NCBI RefSeq assembly: GCF_003545815.1
Contig: NZ_PDUW01000001.1
Location: 186,001-250,000, forward strand
Source of the DNA: Pusillimonas caeni
Lineage (GTDB): Bacteria > Pseudomonadota > Gammaproteobacteria > Burkholderiales > Burkholderiaceae_B
Length of the DNA: 64,000 nt
Direction of reading: 5' to 3'
The position numbers and the translations under genes were made by a program. Below, piece by piece: positions 53,638 to 62,652 of the stretch (position 1 is the stretch's first letter; each line of letters begins with the position of its first letter). The notes beneath the pieces are model-generated. The model was not told the DNA's origin. It saw only the letters and a program-made list of their open reading frames with translations, and did no database searches.

Positions 53638-54639
53638 TCACTCATCGTCTTCGCCGAAGCGAGTGGCCAACGTTTCCGCCGTAATGCCGGTTTCATTCAG
53701 CAGCCGCACCAATGCCTCGGTATCTCCGTGAGTCGCGATGACTCGCTTGGCGCCGGTCTCGCGTATGGTGCGCAGCAGGTCCGGCCAGTCGGCATGGTCC
53801 GAGATGACGAAGCCGCGGTCCATGTTGCGCCGTCGGCGATTGCCGCGCAGCCGCATCCAGCCCGAGGCAAAGCCTTGCTGATAATTGCGAAAGCGCCGCG
53901 GCCAGGTACTGCCCGCGGCCGAGGGCGGCGCCAGGATCAGCTCGCCGGCCCACTCGCGGGCGGCGCGAGCGTTCGCCGGGTCGATGACCAGGCGAGTCTC
54001 GACGAGTTCGACGCCGGCCTGCCTGTAAACATCCACGCCGCTGGCGATGGCGCCGTGCAGATACACCGGCCGCTCGATCCAGGGCTGCAGCTCCGCGAGG
54101 ATGCGCTGCGCCTTGCCGAGCGCATAGCAATACAGAATCGCCGCCTCGCCGCGCGCGGCGCAATGGTCGATCCACCGCGCGATGTCGCGCGCCACGACCG
54201 CGGTCTCGGGCCAGCGGTAAACCGGCAGGCCGAAGGTGGCCTCGGTAATGAAAGTATCGCAAGCCACGACCTCGAAGGGACGGCAAGTGGGATCGGGCTG
54301 GCGCTTGAAATCACCCGAGACGACCCATACCTCGCCATCGACTTCGATGCGGACCTGCGCCGAACCCAGCACGTGGCCCGCCGGATGCAACGACACCCGT
54401 GCGCCTTCCAAGCGGAACTCATCGCCCTCCTCGTGCGGACGATAATCCTGCTCGCCCAGGCGCCAGTGCAAAATGGGCAGTCCCGCAGCGCTGGTGTGAT
54501 AGCAACCCATGCCCCCGCGCGCATGATCGCTGTGGCCGTGTGTCAGGACGGCAGTAGGCACCGGCCGCCACGGGTCGATATGGAATTTGCCTGCCGGGCA
54601 ATACAGCCCCTCCGGACGCAGCTGCACGATGTCGTTCAT
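53638..54639 (-). CDS. Ligase-associated MBL-fold exonuclease
   Basis: 333 residues from ATG 54639 (the frame extends 17 codons up without homology). Metallo-beta-lactamase/beta-CASP nuclease motifs: LTHGHSDHARG (His34, His36, Asp38, His39), HPAGHVLGSAQVRI, VVSGDFKR, and FVISDHADWPDL near the C-terminus. It is the first gene of the leftward cassette exonuclease-ligase-helicase-PdeM. It probably trims ends before ligation. Confidence 0.92.
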   Translation of the reverse strand: MNDIVQLRPEGLYCPAGKFHIDPWRPVPTAVLTHGHSDHARGGMGCYHTSAAGLPILHWRLGEQDYRPHEEGDEFRLEGARVSLHPAGHVLGSAQVRIEVDGEVWVVSGDFKRQPDPTCRPFEVVACDTFITEATFGLPVYRWPETAVVARDIARWIDHCAARGEAAILYCYALGKAQRILAELQPWIERPVYLHGAIASGVDVYRQAGVELVETRLVIDPANARAAREWAGELILAPPSAAGSTWPRRFRNYQQGFASGWMRLRGNRRRRNMDRGFVISDHADWPDLLRTIRETGAKRVIATHGDTEALVRLLNETGITAETLATRFGEDDE

Positions 54640-54781
54640 GGCATATATCTCGTATATCGCCCCGGCGGAAGCATTTTTGATGCCCGGCAAGACTCCTCAA
54701 GCTGGTTTGGAGCGTCGGATCGCGGCGCTGCCGCCGTGTTGAACAAAGCGTGTAGCCGGCTCCGGCCGTAAGACCGCGACG

Positions 54782-55600
54782 CTATTTGAAGAGCCCGTTC
54801 AGCTCCGCTCCGGGCGTGGCCGCCCCCAGCTTGAATTTACCTTCCCGGGAAAGGGCCGTGGCCGCCTGTAGAAACCCGCCCCATGCCGCCCGAGCCAAGG
54901 CGCCGCCGAGGCTGATGCGCCGAACGCCCAATTCAGCCAGGTCGTTGACGGAGAGATCGCTATCCCACCCTATCAACACGTTCACCGGCTTGGGGGCCAC
55001 TGCGTCGACGACCGCCTTGATCTGCTCGCGGGTCTTGATTCCCGGCGCGTAAAGACAGTCGGCGCCGGCCTCGGAATAGGACTTCAGGCGGGCAATGGCA
55101 TCGTCAAGATCGTGCACACCGACGAAGAAATTCTCGGCCCGCCCGACCAGCAGCGTATCGCCCCCCGCCTTGTCGATGGCCGAGCGGGCCACGCTGATCC
55201 GCTTGGCCGCGTCGTCCAGCGGCATCAAGGGAGATTGGGCCTGGCCCGTGGAGTCTTCGATGGAAAAGCCGGCCACACCGGTTTCGATGGCCAGATGCAC
55301 GCTTTCTTCGAGCTCGGCCGCGGTGTCGGCGAAGCCGCTTTCGAAATCGGCGTTAATGGGCAGGTCGACAGCTTCAGCCATGAAACGCATGTGCGCAAGC
55401 ACCTCCGAGCGCGGCAAGCCGCCGTCGGGCCTCCCGTTGGACCAGGCATAGCCCGAGCTGGTGGTGGCCAATGCCTTGAAGCCCATCGATGCCAGCGCCT
55501 TGGCGCTGCCGACGTCCCAGGGGTTGGGGATGACGAAGCAGCCTGACTGATGAAGCTGCCGGAATGCCTTGCGTTTCTCGCTTACGGTCAAACTGGACAT
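54782..55600 (-). CDS. PEP mutase / isocitrate lyase superfamily enzyme
   Basis: 272 residues from ATG 55600 with GGAGGG upstream (the open frame starts 41 codons earlier). TIM-barrel signatures: GCFVIPNPWDVGSAKALASMGFKALATTSSG, LPINADFESGF (metal Asp), GVAGFSIEDSTG and LLVGRAENF. It lacks the KKCGH loop of true isocitrate lyases. Possible oxaloacetate or 2-methylisocitrate-type lyase; exact substrate unknown. Confidence 0.88.
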   Translation of the reverse strand: MSSLTVSEKRKAFRQLHQSGCFVIPNPWDVGSAKALASMGFKALATTSSGYAWSNGRPDGGLPRSEVLAHMRFMAEAVDLPINADFESGFADTAAELEESVHLAIETGVAGFSIEDSTGQAQSPLMPLDDAAKRISVARSAIDKAGGDTLLVGRAENFFVGVHDLDDAIARLKSYSEAGADCLYAPGIKTREQIKAVVDAVAPKPVNVLIGWDSDLSVNDLAELGVRRISLGGALARAAWGGFLQAATALSREGKFKLGAATPGAELNGLFK

Positions 55601-55737
55601 CACGCCCTCCAAAATGGAATGAATAATCGGCTTGCTACGTAAGGCGGTAAGCCGCCGCCCCACCGGTATACTCAAGTCTGATTCAACGTCGAATTCAGCC
55701 CGGTCTTGGCGAACCAGCGTCAAGTGATATTAGTGCA

Positions 55738-56169
55738 ATGAGCAAATTCCAGCATAGCGCCCCTCTCGACGGCGCTCATACACCCTGCCCCTGCGGAAAT
55801 GCCGCGACCTACGAAGCATGCTGCGGGCGCTGGCACCATGGCCCTCAACGGCTGATGGCGCCGGATGCGGAAGCCCTGATGCGCTCGCGCTATGCGGCTT
55901 TCGTGTTGGATGAGCTCGATTATCTATTGGATACCTGGCACGCCAGCACCCGGCCGTCCAGCCTGGAGGCCAACGCGCCGGGCATGAAATGGCTGGGCTT
56001 GCAGGTGCGGCGTCATGAACGCCAGGACGCCGACCATGCCACCGTCGAGTTCGTTGCCCGGTCCCGCCACAACGGACAGGCCTCCCGGCTGCATGAAGTC
56101 AGCCGTTTCGTACGGGAAGACGGGCGATGGTTTTATGTGGACGGCGACTTTGTGCAGAAGAGCCGGTAA
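55738..56169 (+). CDS. ychJ: YchJ-family SEC-C motif protein (UPF0225)
   Basis: 143 residues. N-terminal SEC-C zinc-binding motif CPCGNAATYEACCGRWH (Cys17, Cys19, Cys28, Cys29 region), then the YchJ body MAPDAEALMRSRYAAFVLDELDYLLDTWHASTRP and EVSRFVREDGRWFYVDGDF. Complete family length. Function unknown. Single gene, divergent from the PEP mutase-like gene. Confidence 0.9.
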   Translation: MSKFQHSAPLDGAHTPCPCGNAATYEACCGRWHHGPQRLMAPDAEALMRSRYAAFVLDELDYLLDTWHASTRPSSLEANAPGMKWLGLQVRRHERQDADHATVEFVARSRHNGQASRLHEVSRFVREDGRWFYVDGDFVQKSR

Positions 56170-56293
56170 GTAGAAGCTTCGGAAACTACGCGCGGCAATT
56201 TAGTCACCTTCAGCCCCATCAGCCTCGATACTTTGGGTAGCCTACTCGCATGCCGCCTGTGCGATGCAGGCGCTCCAACCCAAAGAGGCCCTC

Positions 56294-56719
56294 ATGACAC
56301 TCCTTGCCCGCATCAACAAGCTGAAAAATACCGTTCTACAGGCGCAAGATTTGAACAAAGCCTGGATAGAATTTTTTGACCTGACGGCCCATCCCGACTT
56401 CATGAAGCAGGCGGGCCCAAGCCGCCTGGAAAACCTCGGCGTCATACTTGAGCAAATCGGCAAAAGCATGGCGCCCAACGAGTCCGGCAAGCTTCGGGCG
56501 GCTCCGATCGTAAGGTGCAATGGCACAGATTTTTATCACGGTGCGCTGGACATCGACGGCAAGCCCGGAGCGTTCATTTACTTCGATGATGTCGGCGTCG
56601 GCATGGCGGCGCTGGTAACGTACGGCACGAAGACGGAGCTATGCCGGTTCACCGCCACGGTGGTTCATAGTCCGCACTGCTTTGTGCCTGCTACGACACA
56701 GCAGCCGGCGGTGCATTGA
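56294..56719 (+). CDS. Hypothetical protein
   Basis: 141 residues from ATG 56294 with AGAGG upstream. N-terminal helical part (LARINKLKNTVLQAQDLNKAWIEFFDL) and a beta-rich second half (FYHGALDIDGKPGAFIYFDDVGVGMAALVTYGTKTELCRFTATV). No signal peptide, no family I recognise. Codon use agrees with a real chromosomal gene. Confidence 0.6.
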   Translation: MTLLARINKLKNTVLQAQDLNKAWIEFFDLTAHPDFMKQAGPSRLENLGVILEQIGKSMAPNESGKLRAAPIVRCNGTDFYHGALDIDGKPGAFIYFDDVGVGMAALVTYGTKTELCRFTATVVHSPHCFVPATTQQPAVH

Positions 56720-56836
56720 CCGTATTCCAGAATTGATCATACGGGCCTAGACCCATCCAGCCGCTCTCTTTATGCTTTCGCACGGCTTGCATACTTGGCT
56801 AGACCAGACTAAGCTAGAAGGCATAGGAGGCGCATT

Positions 56837-57085
56837 ATGCGATTAGTAAATATGCTTCAAGCTAAGTCCACCCTTTCAAAATTGGTCGAAGAAATCGAGC
56901 AGGGCAAGCAAACCGAGATAGTCATTGCTCGGAACGGCCGCCCTGCCGCGAAGCTGGTGCCTATTGACACCGCCCCCACGGACGAGCGCATTGGCGTAGC
57001 CAAGGGCAAATTCAAGGCTCCGGACGACATCGATACACACAATGATGAAATAGCGCGCCTCTTTTTGAACGGAGCATCGTCGTGA
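56837..57085 (+). CDS. PhD/YefM-type antitoxin
   Basis: 82 residues, ribosome site AGGAGG before ATG 56837. N-terminal DNA-binding fold with MLQAKSTLSKLVEEIEQGKQTEIVIARNGRPAAKLVPI (residues 6-43), typical of PhD/YefM antitoxins; the C-terminal acidic part should wrap the toxin. Overlaps the PIN toxin gene by 4 nt. Expected to repress its own operon and neutralise the toxin. Confidence 0.92.
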   Translation: MRLVNMLQAKSTLSKLVEEIEQGKQTEIVIARNGRPAAKLVPIDTAPTDERIGVAKGKFKAPDDIDTHNDEIARLFLNGASS

Positions 57086-57468
57086 ACTTGCTGTTGGACA
57101 CCCATGTTGCTCTATGGGCGATCACAGACGACCCAAAACTTCCCGAGCATGCAAGGAAGCTTATTCAAGCGCCAAAAACAACGGTATGGGTCAGCGCCGC
57201 CAGTATTTGGGAGATCGCCATCAAGCACTCGCTGGGGCGAGGTGTAATGCCCGTATCGGCGCACGAGGCCACGCAATACTTTCGTGAAGCGGGGTATCGC
57301 CTGCTTGATATAGAGGCAGAACATGCAGCCGCCATCGAAAACCTCGCCGGCCACCATCATGACCCATTCGACCGCATCATCGTCGCCCAGGCTCTTCTTG
57401 AACCGATGCGGCTCATGACGCGTGACGCTGTGGTAGCGCGGTATAGTGACACCATCATCAAAATCTGA
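57082..57468 (+). CDS. PIN-domain toxin (VapC-like)
   Basis: 128 residues. PIN ribonuclease signature: NLLLDTHVALWAITDD (Asp6), AASIWEIAIKHSLG (acidic Glu), HHHDPFDRIIVAQAL (Asp pair) and MTRDAVVARY. Begins inside the antitoxin stop codon. Most relatives cut tRNA or rRNA when free of antitoxin. Confidence 0.92.
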   Translation: MNLLLDTHVALWAITDDPKLPEHARKLIQAPKTTVWVSAASIWEIAIKHSLGRGVMPVSAHEATQYFREAGYRLLDIEAEHAAAIENLAGHHHDPFDRIIVAQALLEPMRLMTRDAVVARYSDTIIKI

Positions 57469-57478
57469 AGGCAATCGC

Positions 57479-57904
57479 TTGGATCCGCTTCCGCATACAC
57501 TTCACATCGCCACGGCGTGCTTCATCGACGCCTCCAATGCCCTGCTCGTGGTGCGCAAGCGAGGCACACAATCGTGGATGCTGCCCGGAGGGAAATTGGA
57601 TGCCGGCGAAACGCCCGAACAAGCGCTGGTTCGCGAAGTCGAGGAAGAACTGCGGGTCGCGCTGAGGCCCGGCGACTTGACTCATCTGGGCAATTTTCAG
57701 GCGATGGCGGCCAATGAGGTCGACACGCGGGTGAATGCCAGCGTGTTCCTTGCGAAGCTTTCCGGAGGGCAGCAGTTCAGGCTCGCCGCGGAAATCGAAG
57801 CGATGGGCTGGCTTCCGCTGGATGAACCCATTCCGTCGAACGTCGCTCCTCTTCTTAGAGAGCACATTATTCCGGCGCTATTGGCGAAGGCCGTCATTAG
57901 CTGA
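57479..57904 (+). CDS. NUDIX hydrolase
   Basis: 141 residues from a TTG at 57479, preceded by GAAGG; a GTG at 57446 inside the toxin gene is the alternative. NUDIX box GGKLDAGETPEQALVREVEEEL is complete (G-x5-E-x7-REVxEE). Likely hydrolyses a nucleoside diphosphate derivative; substrate unknown. Close behind the toxin gene, and convergent with the DTW-domain gene. Confidence 0.9.
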   Translation: MDPLPHTLHIATACFIDASNALLVVRKRGTQSWMLPGGKLDAGETPEQALVREVEEELRVALRPGDLTHLGNFQAMAANEVDTRVNASVFLAKLSGGQQFRLAAEIEAMGWLPLDEPIPSNVAPLLREHIIPALLAKAVIS

Positions 57905-57915
57905 AGCCGCGAGCG

Positions 57916-58563
57916 TCAAGTCTTCGCTCGCTCCGGATCAATACATATTCGGCCTTGATAATTCCGCCGATACACCTCCTCGCCCATGGCTCGCACCTGC
58001 TGCTCCACCAGCACCCTGAAGGGATTCAACAGAGGCTGAAAATCCCGTTCCGGCTCCAATAGCGACAAGCTTCGGACAATGGCCTCGATGGTCGAGACCG
58101 CCGCCGGCTCGCGGGCTTTGCGGATTCGGTACTCGGAGGGTTCGCCGGGAGGAAGGCTCAGGCGGGGCAGCGTATCCAGCATCGGATTCGCCTGAATGAT
58201 CTTGCGCGCCTTGCGCCATGTGCCGTCGGGCACGATCAAAAGAGAGGGCTCTTCCGGCCGGGTCATCGACGGCAGCTGCGACACGTCTTCGCTCTTCGCC
58301 GGAAACAACAGGAAGGCCGATTCCACCGACGCGATGGCGCCATCCAACTGCGGGAAACACTCACCGATCAAGAGCTCGGCGTTCTGCAGCCCCATCGCCG
58401 CCAGGCGAGCGGTGTTCAAGGGATGCTTCGCCTCGTCCGGATGCTGCAGGATCAATACGCGCGTGCGATTGAAGATCCGTGGCACATGAGCGCACAGGCA
58501 ATGCGGCATCGGACGCAGGCAGCGCGCACATACGGGTCGAGGCTGTTTCTTCGGGGCAGGCAT
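57916..58563 (-). CDS. DTW-domain tRNA-uridine aminocarboxypropyltransferase (TapT-like)
   Basis: 215 residues. N-terminal zinc motif CARCLRPMPHCLC, then the DTW domain: RVLILQHPDEAKHPLNTARL, the motif here written DGTWRKARKI, and EYRIRKAREPAAVSTIEAI. Relatives transfer the aminocarboxypropyl group of SAM to U47 of tRNA (acp3U). Complete. Confidence 0.88.
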   Translation of the reverse strand: MPAPKKQPRPVCARCLRPMPHCLCAHVPRIFNRTRVLILQHPDEAKHPLNTARLAAMGLQNAELLIGECFPQLDGAIASVESAFLLFPAKSEDVSQLPSMTRPEEPSLLIVPDGTWRKARKIIQANPMLDTLPRLSLPPGEPSEYRIRKAREPAAVSTIEAIVRSLSLLEPERDFQPLLNPFRVLVEQQVRAMGEEVYRRNYQGRICIDPERAKT

Positions 58564-58771
58564 GAGCCGATTTTACGAAATCGGGCGGGCCCCTCGTGCA
58601 CGGCACAGCTCAGGCGGTCACGCCCCTGTACTCATCGCGGCTTTGGCCCCGAGGCCGGCTGTATATTTCGTGATCCGGATCGGGCGCAACGAGACACGGC
58701 GATGGGGAAGCCGTCCGTTCAGCTTGGCCCACAGGCAGCCACCTATCGCTGAAGACGCAGCGCTTGCCGCA

Positions 58772-59179
58772 TCAGCTTTCGATGCGGAAGCCGCGCGAAT
58801 CGGTCTTGACGTCCGGCTTGTAGTTCACGATCCGCTCCGGGGAAATGTGGATGCCCAGCAGCTGGGTGACCTCGGTCGGGCTGGTGGTGAAGGCGTGCCA
58901 CACGCCGGGGGGCAGCTCGACGGTGTCGCCCTTCTTCGCCACCACGGTTTGCACGCCGTTCTCTTCGACCCGGAACTCGGCTGAACCCTCGAGCACGATC
59001 AGGTACTCGGTATAGGGGTGGCAGTGAAAGGGCACGTCGTAGCCCGGCTGGCATGTCTGCAACGCAGTGCGAATCGGCGTGCTTTTCTCCGCGTCTCCGA
59101 TCAGCACCCGCAAGTCGCTTTTAGGGCCATAGGACACGTACTCGGTGTCTTCGATCCGTTTTACTTTGAACCCGTTCAC
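58772..59179 (-). CDS. Cupin-domain protein
   Basis: 135 residues from a GTG at 59179 with AAGGAG 6-7 nt upstream. Single cupin fold: PFHCHPYTEYLIVLEGSAEFRVEENG (motif 1, His/His/Glu) and GDTVELPPGVWHAFTT (motif 2, His). Probably metal-binding. It follows the substrate-binding protein gene by 15 nt and belongs with the aromatic cluster; role (dioxygenase, isomerase or sensor) unclear. Confidence 0.85.
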   Translation of the reverse strand: MNGFKVKRIEDTEYVSYGPKSDLRVLIGDAEKSTPIRTALQTCQPGYDVPFHCHPYTEYLIVLEGSAEFRVEENGVQTVVAKKGDTVELPPGVWHAFTTSPTEVTQLLGIHISPERIVNYKPDVKTDSRGFRIES

Positions 59180-59194
59180 GTCCTTCTCCTTCTG

Positions 59195-60322
59195 TTACTG
59201 AGATAGTTTCCATTCGCCGTCTTTCACCTGCACCAGCACGCGCGCCCGTTCGTCCACGCCATAGTGGTCGCTTGGGCTCATGCTGTAGACCGCATGGGTG
59301 CCCTTGACCTCTTTGTTGCTTTCGAGCGCGTCGCGCAGCGCCTGGCGGAACTCGGGGGTGCCCGGCTTGGCCGTTTTCAGGGCGACCGGAATCGCGGCCT
59401 GGATGAGCAGGCCCGCATCCCAGGCATAGGCGGCGAAGGCGTTGCGGCTGCCCGCGCCGTAGCTGCCCTCGTAACGCTCCAGGAACTCCATGCCCGTGGC
59501 CTTCAAGGGATGATCGTCGGGCAGCTGCTCTGCAACGACCACGGCTCCGGTCGGGGCAATGACGCCTTCGGCGCTTTTCCCCGCCACGCGGATGAAGTCG
59601 CGATTGACCACGCCGTGGGTGTGATATATCTGCTGGCGGTAGCCGCGGTCCACGGCCGCAAGCTGGGGCAGCGCCCCCGGCGTTCCCGATGCGCCCACGA
59701 ATATGGCGTCCGGCTTGGTAGACACCACTTTCAGAACCTGGGAGTTCACGGAGGTGTCGTTGCGGGTATAGCGCTCATTGGTGGTCACTGTGATGCCACG
59801 CGCCTCGCCGCCGTTCTTGGCGAAGTTGTAGTTCATGTCGCCCCACGAATCCGAGAATCCGATATAGCCGAGATTCTTCACCTTATGGGCCTGCATGTGG
59901 TCCAGCAAGGCGTTGACCATCAGGGGAATGGGCTGGGGCACGGCGAATGAATACGGCTGTTCGGCGGCCTTGATGGGAATGGGGCAAATGGCGATCAGCG
60001 GGATCTTGGCCTCGTTGGCCACGCTGCCCTGGGCGATGGCGACCGGCACGGTGCTCGAGCCGATGATGACGTCGACCTTTTCTTCGCTGATCAGCTTGCG
60101 GGCGTTTCTTGCGCCCACGGTCGGATCGCTGGTGTCGTCCAGCATGACGTAGCGAACGTCCTCTCCCGCGACCGTGCGCGGCAATAGGGCCACGGCATTG
60201 GCCACGTGAATGCCCAGCGAAGAACCAGGCCCCGTCGAGCTGACGGACACGCCCACCACCACTTCAGCGCAAACGGCGCCGGACCATGCGGCCAGCAGCA
60301 GCGCCAAGAGTTTCTTTCTCAT
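59195..60322 (-). CDS. Branched-chain-type ABC transporter substrate-binding protein
   Basis: 375 residues. Signal peptide (KKLLALLLAAWSGAVCAE) and a type I periplasmic-binding fold (LivK/Leu-Ile-Val class): VVVGVSVSSTGPGSSLGIHVANAVALLPRTVAGEDVRYVMLDDTSDPTVGARNARKLI. AAGGAGACAAC precedes the ATG. Such proteins near Rieske dioxygenases often bind aromatic acids. No permease genes are in the window. Divergent from the SDR-dioxygenase operon. Confidence 0.92.
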   Translation of the reverse strand: MRKKLLALLLAAWSGAVCAEVVVGVSVSSTGPGSSLGIHVANAVALLPRTVAGEDVRYVMLDDTSDPTVGARNARKLISEEKVDVIIGSSTVPVAIAQGSVANEAKIPLIAICPIPIKAAEQPYSFAVPQPIPLMVNALLDHMQAHKVKNLGYIGFSDSWGDMNYNFAKNGGEARGITVTTNERYTRNDTSVNSQVLKVVSTKPDAIFVGASGTPGALPQLAAVDRGYRQQIYHTHGVVNRDFIRVAGKSAEGVIAPTGAVVVAEQLPDDHPLKATGMEFLERYEGSYGAGSRNAFAAYAWDAGLLIQAAIPVALKTAKPGTPEFRQALRDALESNKEVKGTHAVYSMSPSDHYGVDERARVLVQVKDGEWKLSQ

Positions 60323-60370
60323 GTTGTCTCCTTGGTAGATGGCGATTCCCTATTTTCTTGTTCACCGCCG

Positions 60371-60406
60371 TAGAATACTAATGTAGAATACTACACTAGA
60401 ATACTA
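60371..60406 (+). repeat. Three phased copies of TAGAATACTA: operator candidate
   Basis: TAGAATACTA at 60371-60380, 60384-60393 and 60397-60406, exactly 13 bp apart. Each is palindromic at 8 of 10 positions. The whole lies inside CCGTAG...CTACGG (60368-60409). It is in the 146-bp divergent promoter region of the aromatic cluster and is the likely binding site of an unseen regulator. Confidence 0.75.
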
Positions 60407-60468
60407 CGGCGGGATCGGTTGTGCGTCAACAATAAGACGAGGTTGCGCCATCAATGCAGGAGGAGGCG

Positions 60469-61239
60469 ATGTCACAGCAGTTGCAGAACAGGGTTGCGCT
60501 GATAACGGGCGCCGCGAGCGGCCTGGGGCTTGCGATTGCGCGACGGTTCCTGGCCGAAGGAGCCGGCGTGGTCGCATTCGACCGCAGCGGGCCGGCCCTG
60601 CAGAAGGAGTTCGGGCTGGGCGAGGCCGTATGTTGCGAAGGCGACGTACGCTCGCCGGCCGACAACGCGCGCGCCGTCGCGCTGGCAAAAGAGCGTTTCG
60701 GCCGGCTCGACGTGCTGATCGCCAATGCCGGCGTCTATGACAACCGCAGGCCGTTCCTCTCCTTCTCGAACATCGAGCTGGAGGCCGCGTTCGACGAGCT
60801 TTTCGCCGTCAACGTCAAGGGATACTTGCTTGCCGCGCGCGCCGCGGCGGAAACCCTGGCGCAGCACCGCGGCTCCATCATCTTCACCAGTTCCGTCTCG
60901 GGCGCCCATGCAGGCTTCGGCGGTGCGCTGTACGTGTCGGCCAAGCATGCCATCAACGGCTTGACCAAGCAGCTGGCCCTGGAGCTGGCCCCGCAGGTCC
61001 GCGTCAACGCCGTCGCGCCCGGTTATGTGCCGACGGCCCTGCGCGGCCTGGAAAGCCTGGGCCAGGGCCAGAACCCCAGCGCTCCCGCCGCCACCGACCT
61101 TCCATTGCAAGCCATTGCAACGCCGCAAGACTATGCCTCGGCCTACGTTTTTCTGGCATCGGACGCGGCGGCGCACATGGCGACGGGAAGCATCCTGGAC
61201 CTGAATGGCGGAACCGCGCTTCGCGGCCCCAGGGTTTAG
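60469..61239 (+). CDS. Short-chain dehydrogenase (cis-dihydrodiol dehydrogenase-like)
   Basis: 256 residues from ATG 60469; GGAGGAGG just upstream overlaps an earlier ATG, so the later start is preferred. SDR motifs: TGAASGLG (13-20, NAD-binding), NAG, SSVSG and YVSAKHA (catalytic Tyr-Lys). First gene of an operon with a Rieske dioxygenase, where the usual job is oxidation of the cis-dihydrodiol to a catechol. Substrate unknown. Confidence 0.88.
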   Translation: MSQQLQNRVALITGAASGLGLAIARRFLAEGAGVVAFDRSGPALQKEFGLGEAVCCEGDVRSPADNARAVALAKERFGRLDVLIANAGVYDNRRPFLSFSNIELEAAFDELFAVNVKGYLLAARAAAETLAQHRGSIIFTSSVSGAHAGFGGALYVSAKHAINGLTKQLALELAPQVRVNAVAPGYVPTALRGLESLGQGQNPSAPAATDLPLQAIATPQDYASAYVFLASDAAAHMATGSILDLNGGTALRGPRV

Positions 61240-61277
61240 GGGCGCGAAGCCTGTACTTTTCGTTAGAGGACACAAGA

Positions 61278-62639
61278 ATGAACGATTCGACCACCTTGAG
61301 CACAACGTTCGACATCGACGCGACCCCCCTTCCCCCTTTGATTCCGGCCGATGCCGCCATGGGCGAATACCGGGCCGGAGAGCTCTTGGCGCCCGACGGC
61401 TCGTCCGTCGACCGCCGCGTCTTCGTCGATGAAGGCCTCTATCGCCTGGAACAAGAGCGGATATTCGCCAAATGCTGGCTGTACCTGGGCCATGAAAGCG
61501 CCCTGCCCGAGAACGGCGCCTTCCTGACAACCACCATGGGCGAGGATCCAGTCATTCTGGTGCGCGACAAGACCGGCCGCCTGAGGGTCTATCTCAACAG
61601 CTGTACTCATCGGGGCGCCAGGGTGTGCCGGGTGGACTCCGGCGTAACGACTACGTTCAAATGCCCCTACCATGCCTGGACGTTCAACACCGAAGGCCAA
61701 TTGACCTCCGTGCCGCGCCTGGGCCCCGTATACGGCGACAAGCTGGACCGCAGCCTGCACGGCTTGCGCGAGGCGCCCCACGTCGACAGCTTCGGCGGCA
61801 TGATATTTGCGAGCTGGGATCCGCAAGCGCCGACGCTGCGCGAATACTTGGGCGACATGGCCTTCTATCTGGACCTCATGCTGAACCGCATGGAAGGCGG
61901 CACGGAACTCATCGGCGGCGTCCACCGGTGGACGATCAACGTGAACTGGAAGATACCGTCCGAGAACTTCGCCGGCGACCATTATCACGTCTCGTCCACG
62001 CACGGCGCCGGCGTCGAGATGGGCTATCGCAGCCGCCTGAGCAACGACGGCTACTGTATCCAGACCGGCAACGGGCACTCCATTGGAAGCGAACGCGGCG
62101 GCGCGCAGCAGGGCACAGCCGTCAAGACAGACTATGACGCCTTCATCGCCCAGATGCGCAGCGAACTGGTGGACCGGTACGGCGAATCGGCCTCGGCCTT
62201 CGTCCCCATCGGGGTCGGCACGATATTTCCCAATATGTCCTTCCTGGACAGCGCGCGCTTCCGCTCTTTCCGGGTATGGCATCCGCGCGGCGTGGACAAG
62301 ATCGAAGTGCATTCCTGGTGCCTGGTCGACAAGGCGATGCCCGCGGAGCTCAAGGCAGCCGTACGCAAACAGTATTCCCTGGCCTTCGGCCCCGGTGGAA
62401 TCTTCGAACAGGACGACGGCGACGTCTGGCAAAGCGTGCAGGACAACCTGCGCGGCCACATCGGGCGGCAAGGGCGGTTCAACTACCAGATGGGACTCGG
62501 CCGCGAGGCGCCTACCTCTTCCAGATACGGCCCGCCCTTTCCAGGCAGCACCAGCGACATTCTGATGACCGAAGCCAATCAAAGGGCGTTCTACAGACAC
62601 TATGCCTCGCTGATGGCCGACCCTCGCAGCAAGCCGTAA
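61278..62639 (+). CDS. Rieske ring-hydroxylating dioxygenase, alpha subunit
   Basis: 453 residues; GAGGACAC before the ATG. Rieske 2Fe-2S centre C-x-H-x17-C-x2-H (Cys109, His111, Cys129, His132), and catalytic iron site ENFAGDHYHVSSTH with bridging Asp234, His237 and His242. Full length. Together with the beta subunit it should add O2 to an aromatic ring; electron-transfer partners are not in the window. The N-terminal 45 residues are longer than usual. Substrate cannot be read from the sequence. Confidence 0.94.
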   Translation: MNDSTTLSTTFDIDATPLPPLIPADAAMGEYRAGELLAPDGSSVDRRVFVDEGLYRLEQERIFAKCWLYLGHESALPENGAFLTTTMGEDPVILVRDKTGRLRVYLNSCTHRGARVCRVDSGVTTTFKCPYHAWTFNTEGQLTSVPRLGPVYGDKLDRSLHGLREAPHVDSFGGMIFASWDPQAPTLREYLGDMAFYLDLMLNRMEGGTELIGGVHRWTINVNWKIPSENFAGDHYHVSSTHGAGVEMGYRSRLSNDGYCIQTGNGHSIGSERGGAQQGTAVKTDYDAFIAQMRSELVDRYGESASAFVPIGVGTIFPNMSFLDSARFRSFRVWHPRGVDKIEVHSWCLVDKAMPAELKAAVRKQYSLAFGPGGIFEQDDGDVWQSVQDNLRGHIGRQGRFNYQMGLGREAPTSSRYGPPFPGSTSDILMTEANQRAFYRHYASLMADPRSKP

Positions 62640-62652
62640 TCTTGGAAAAACC

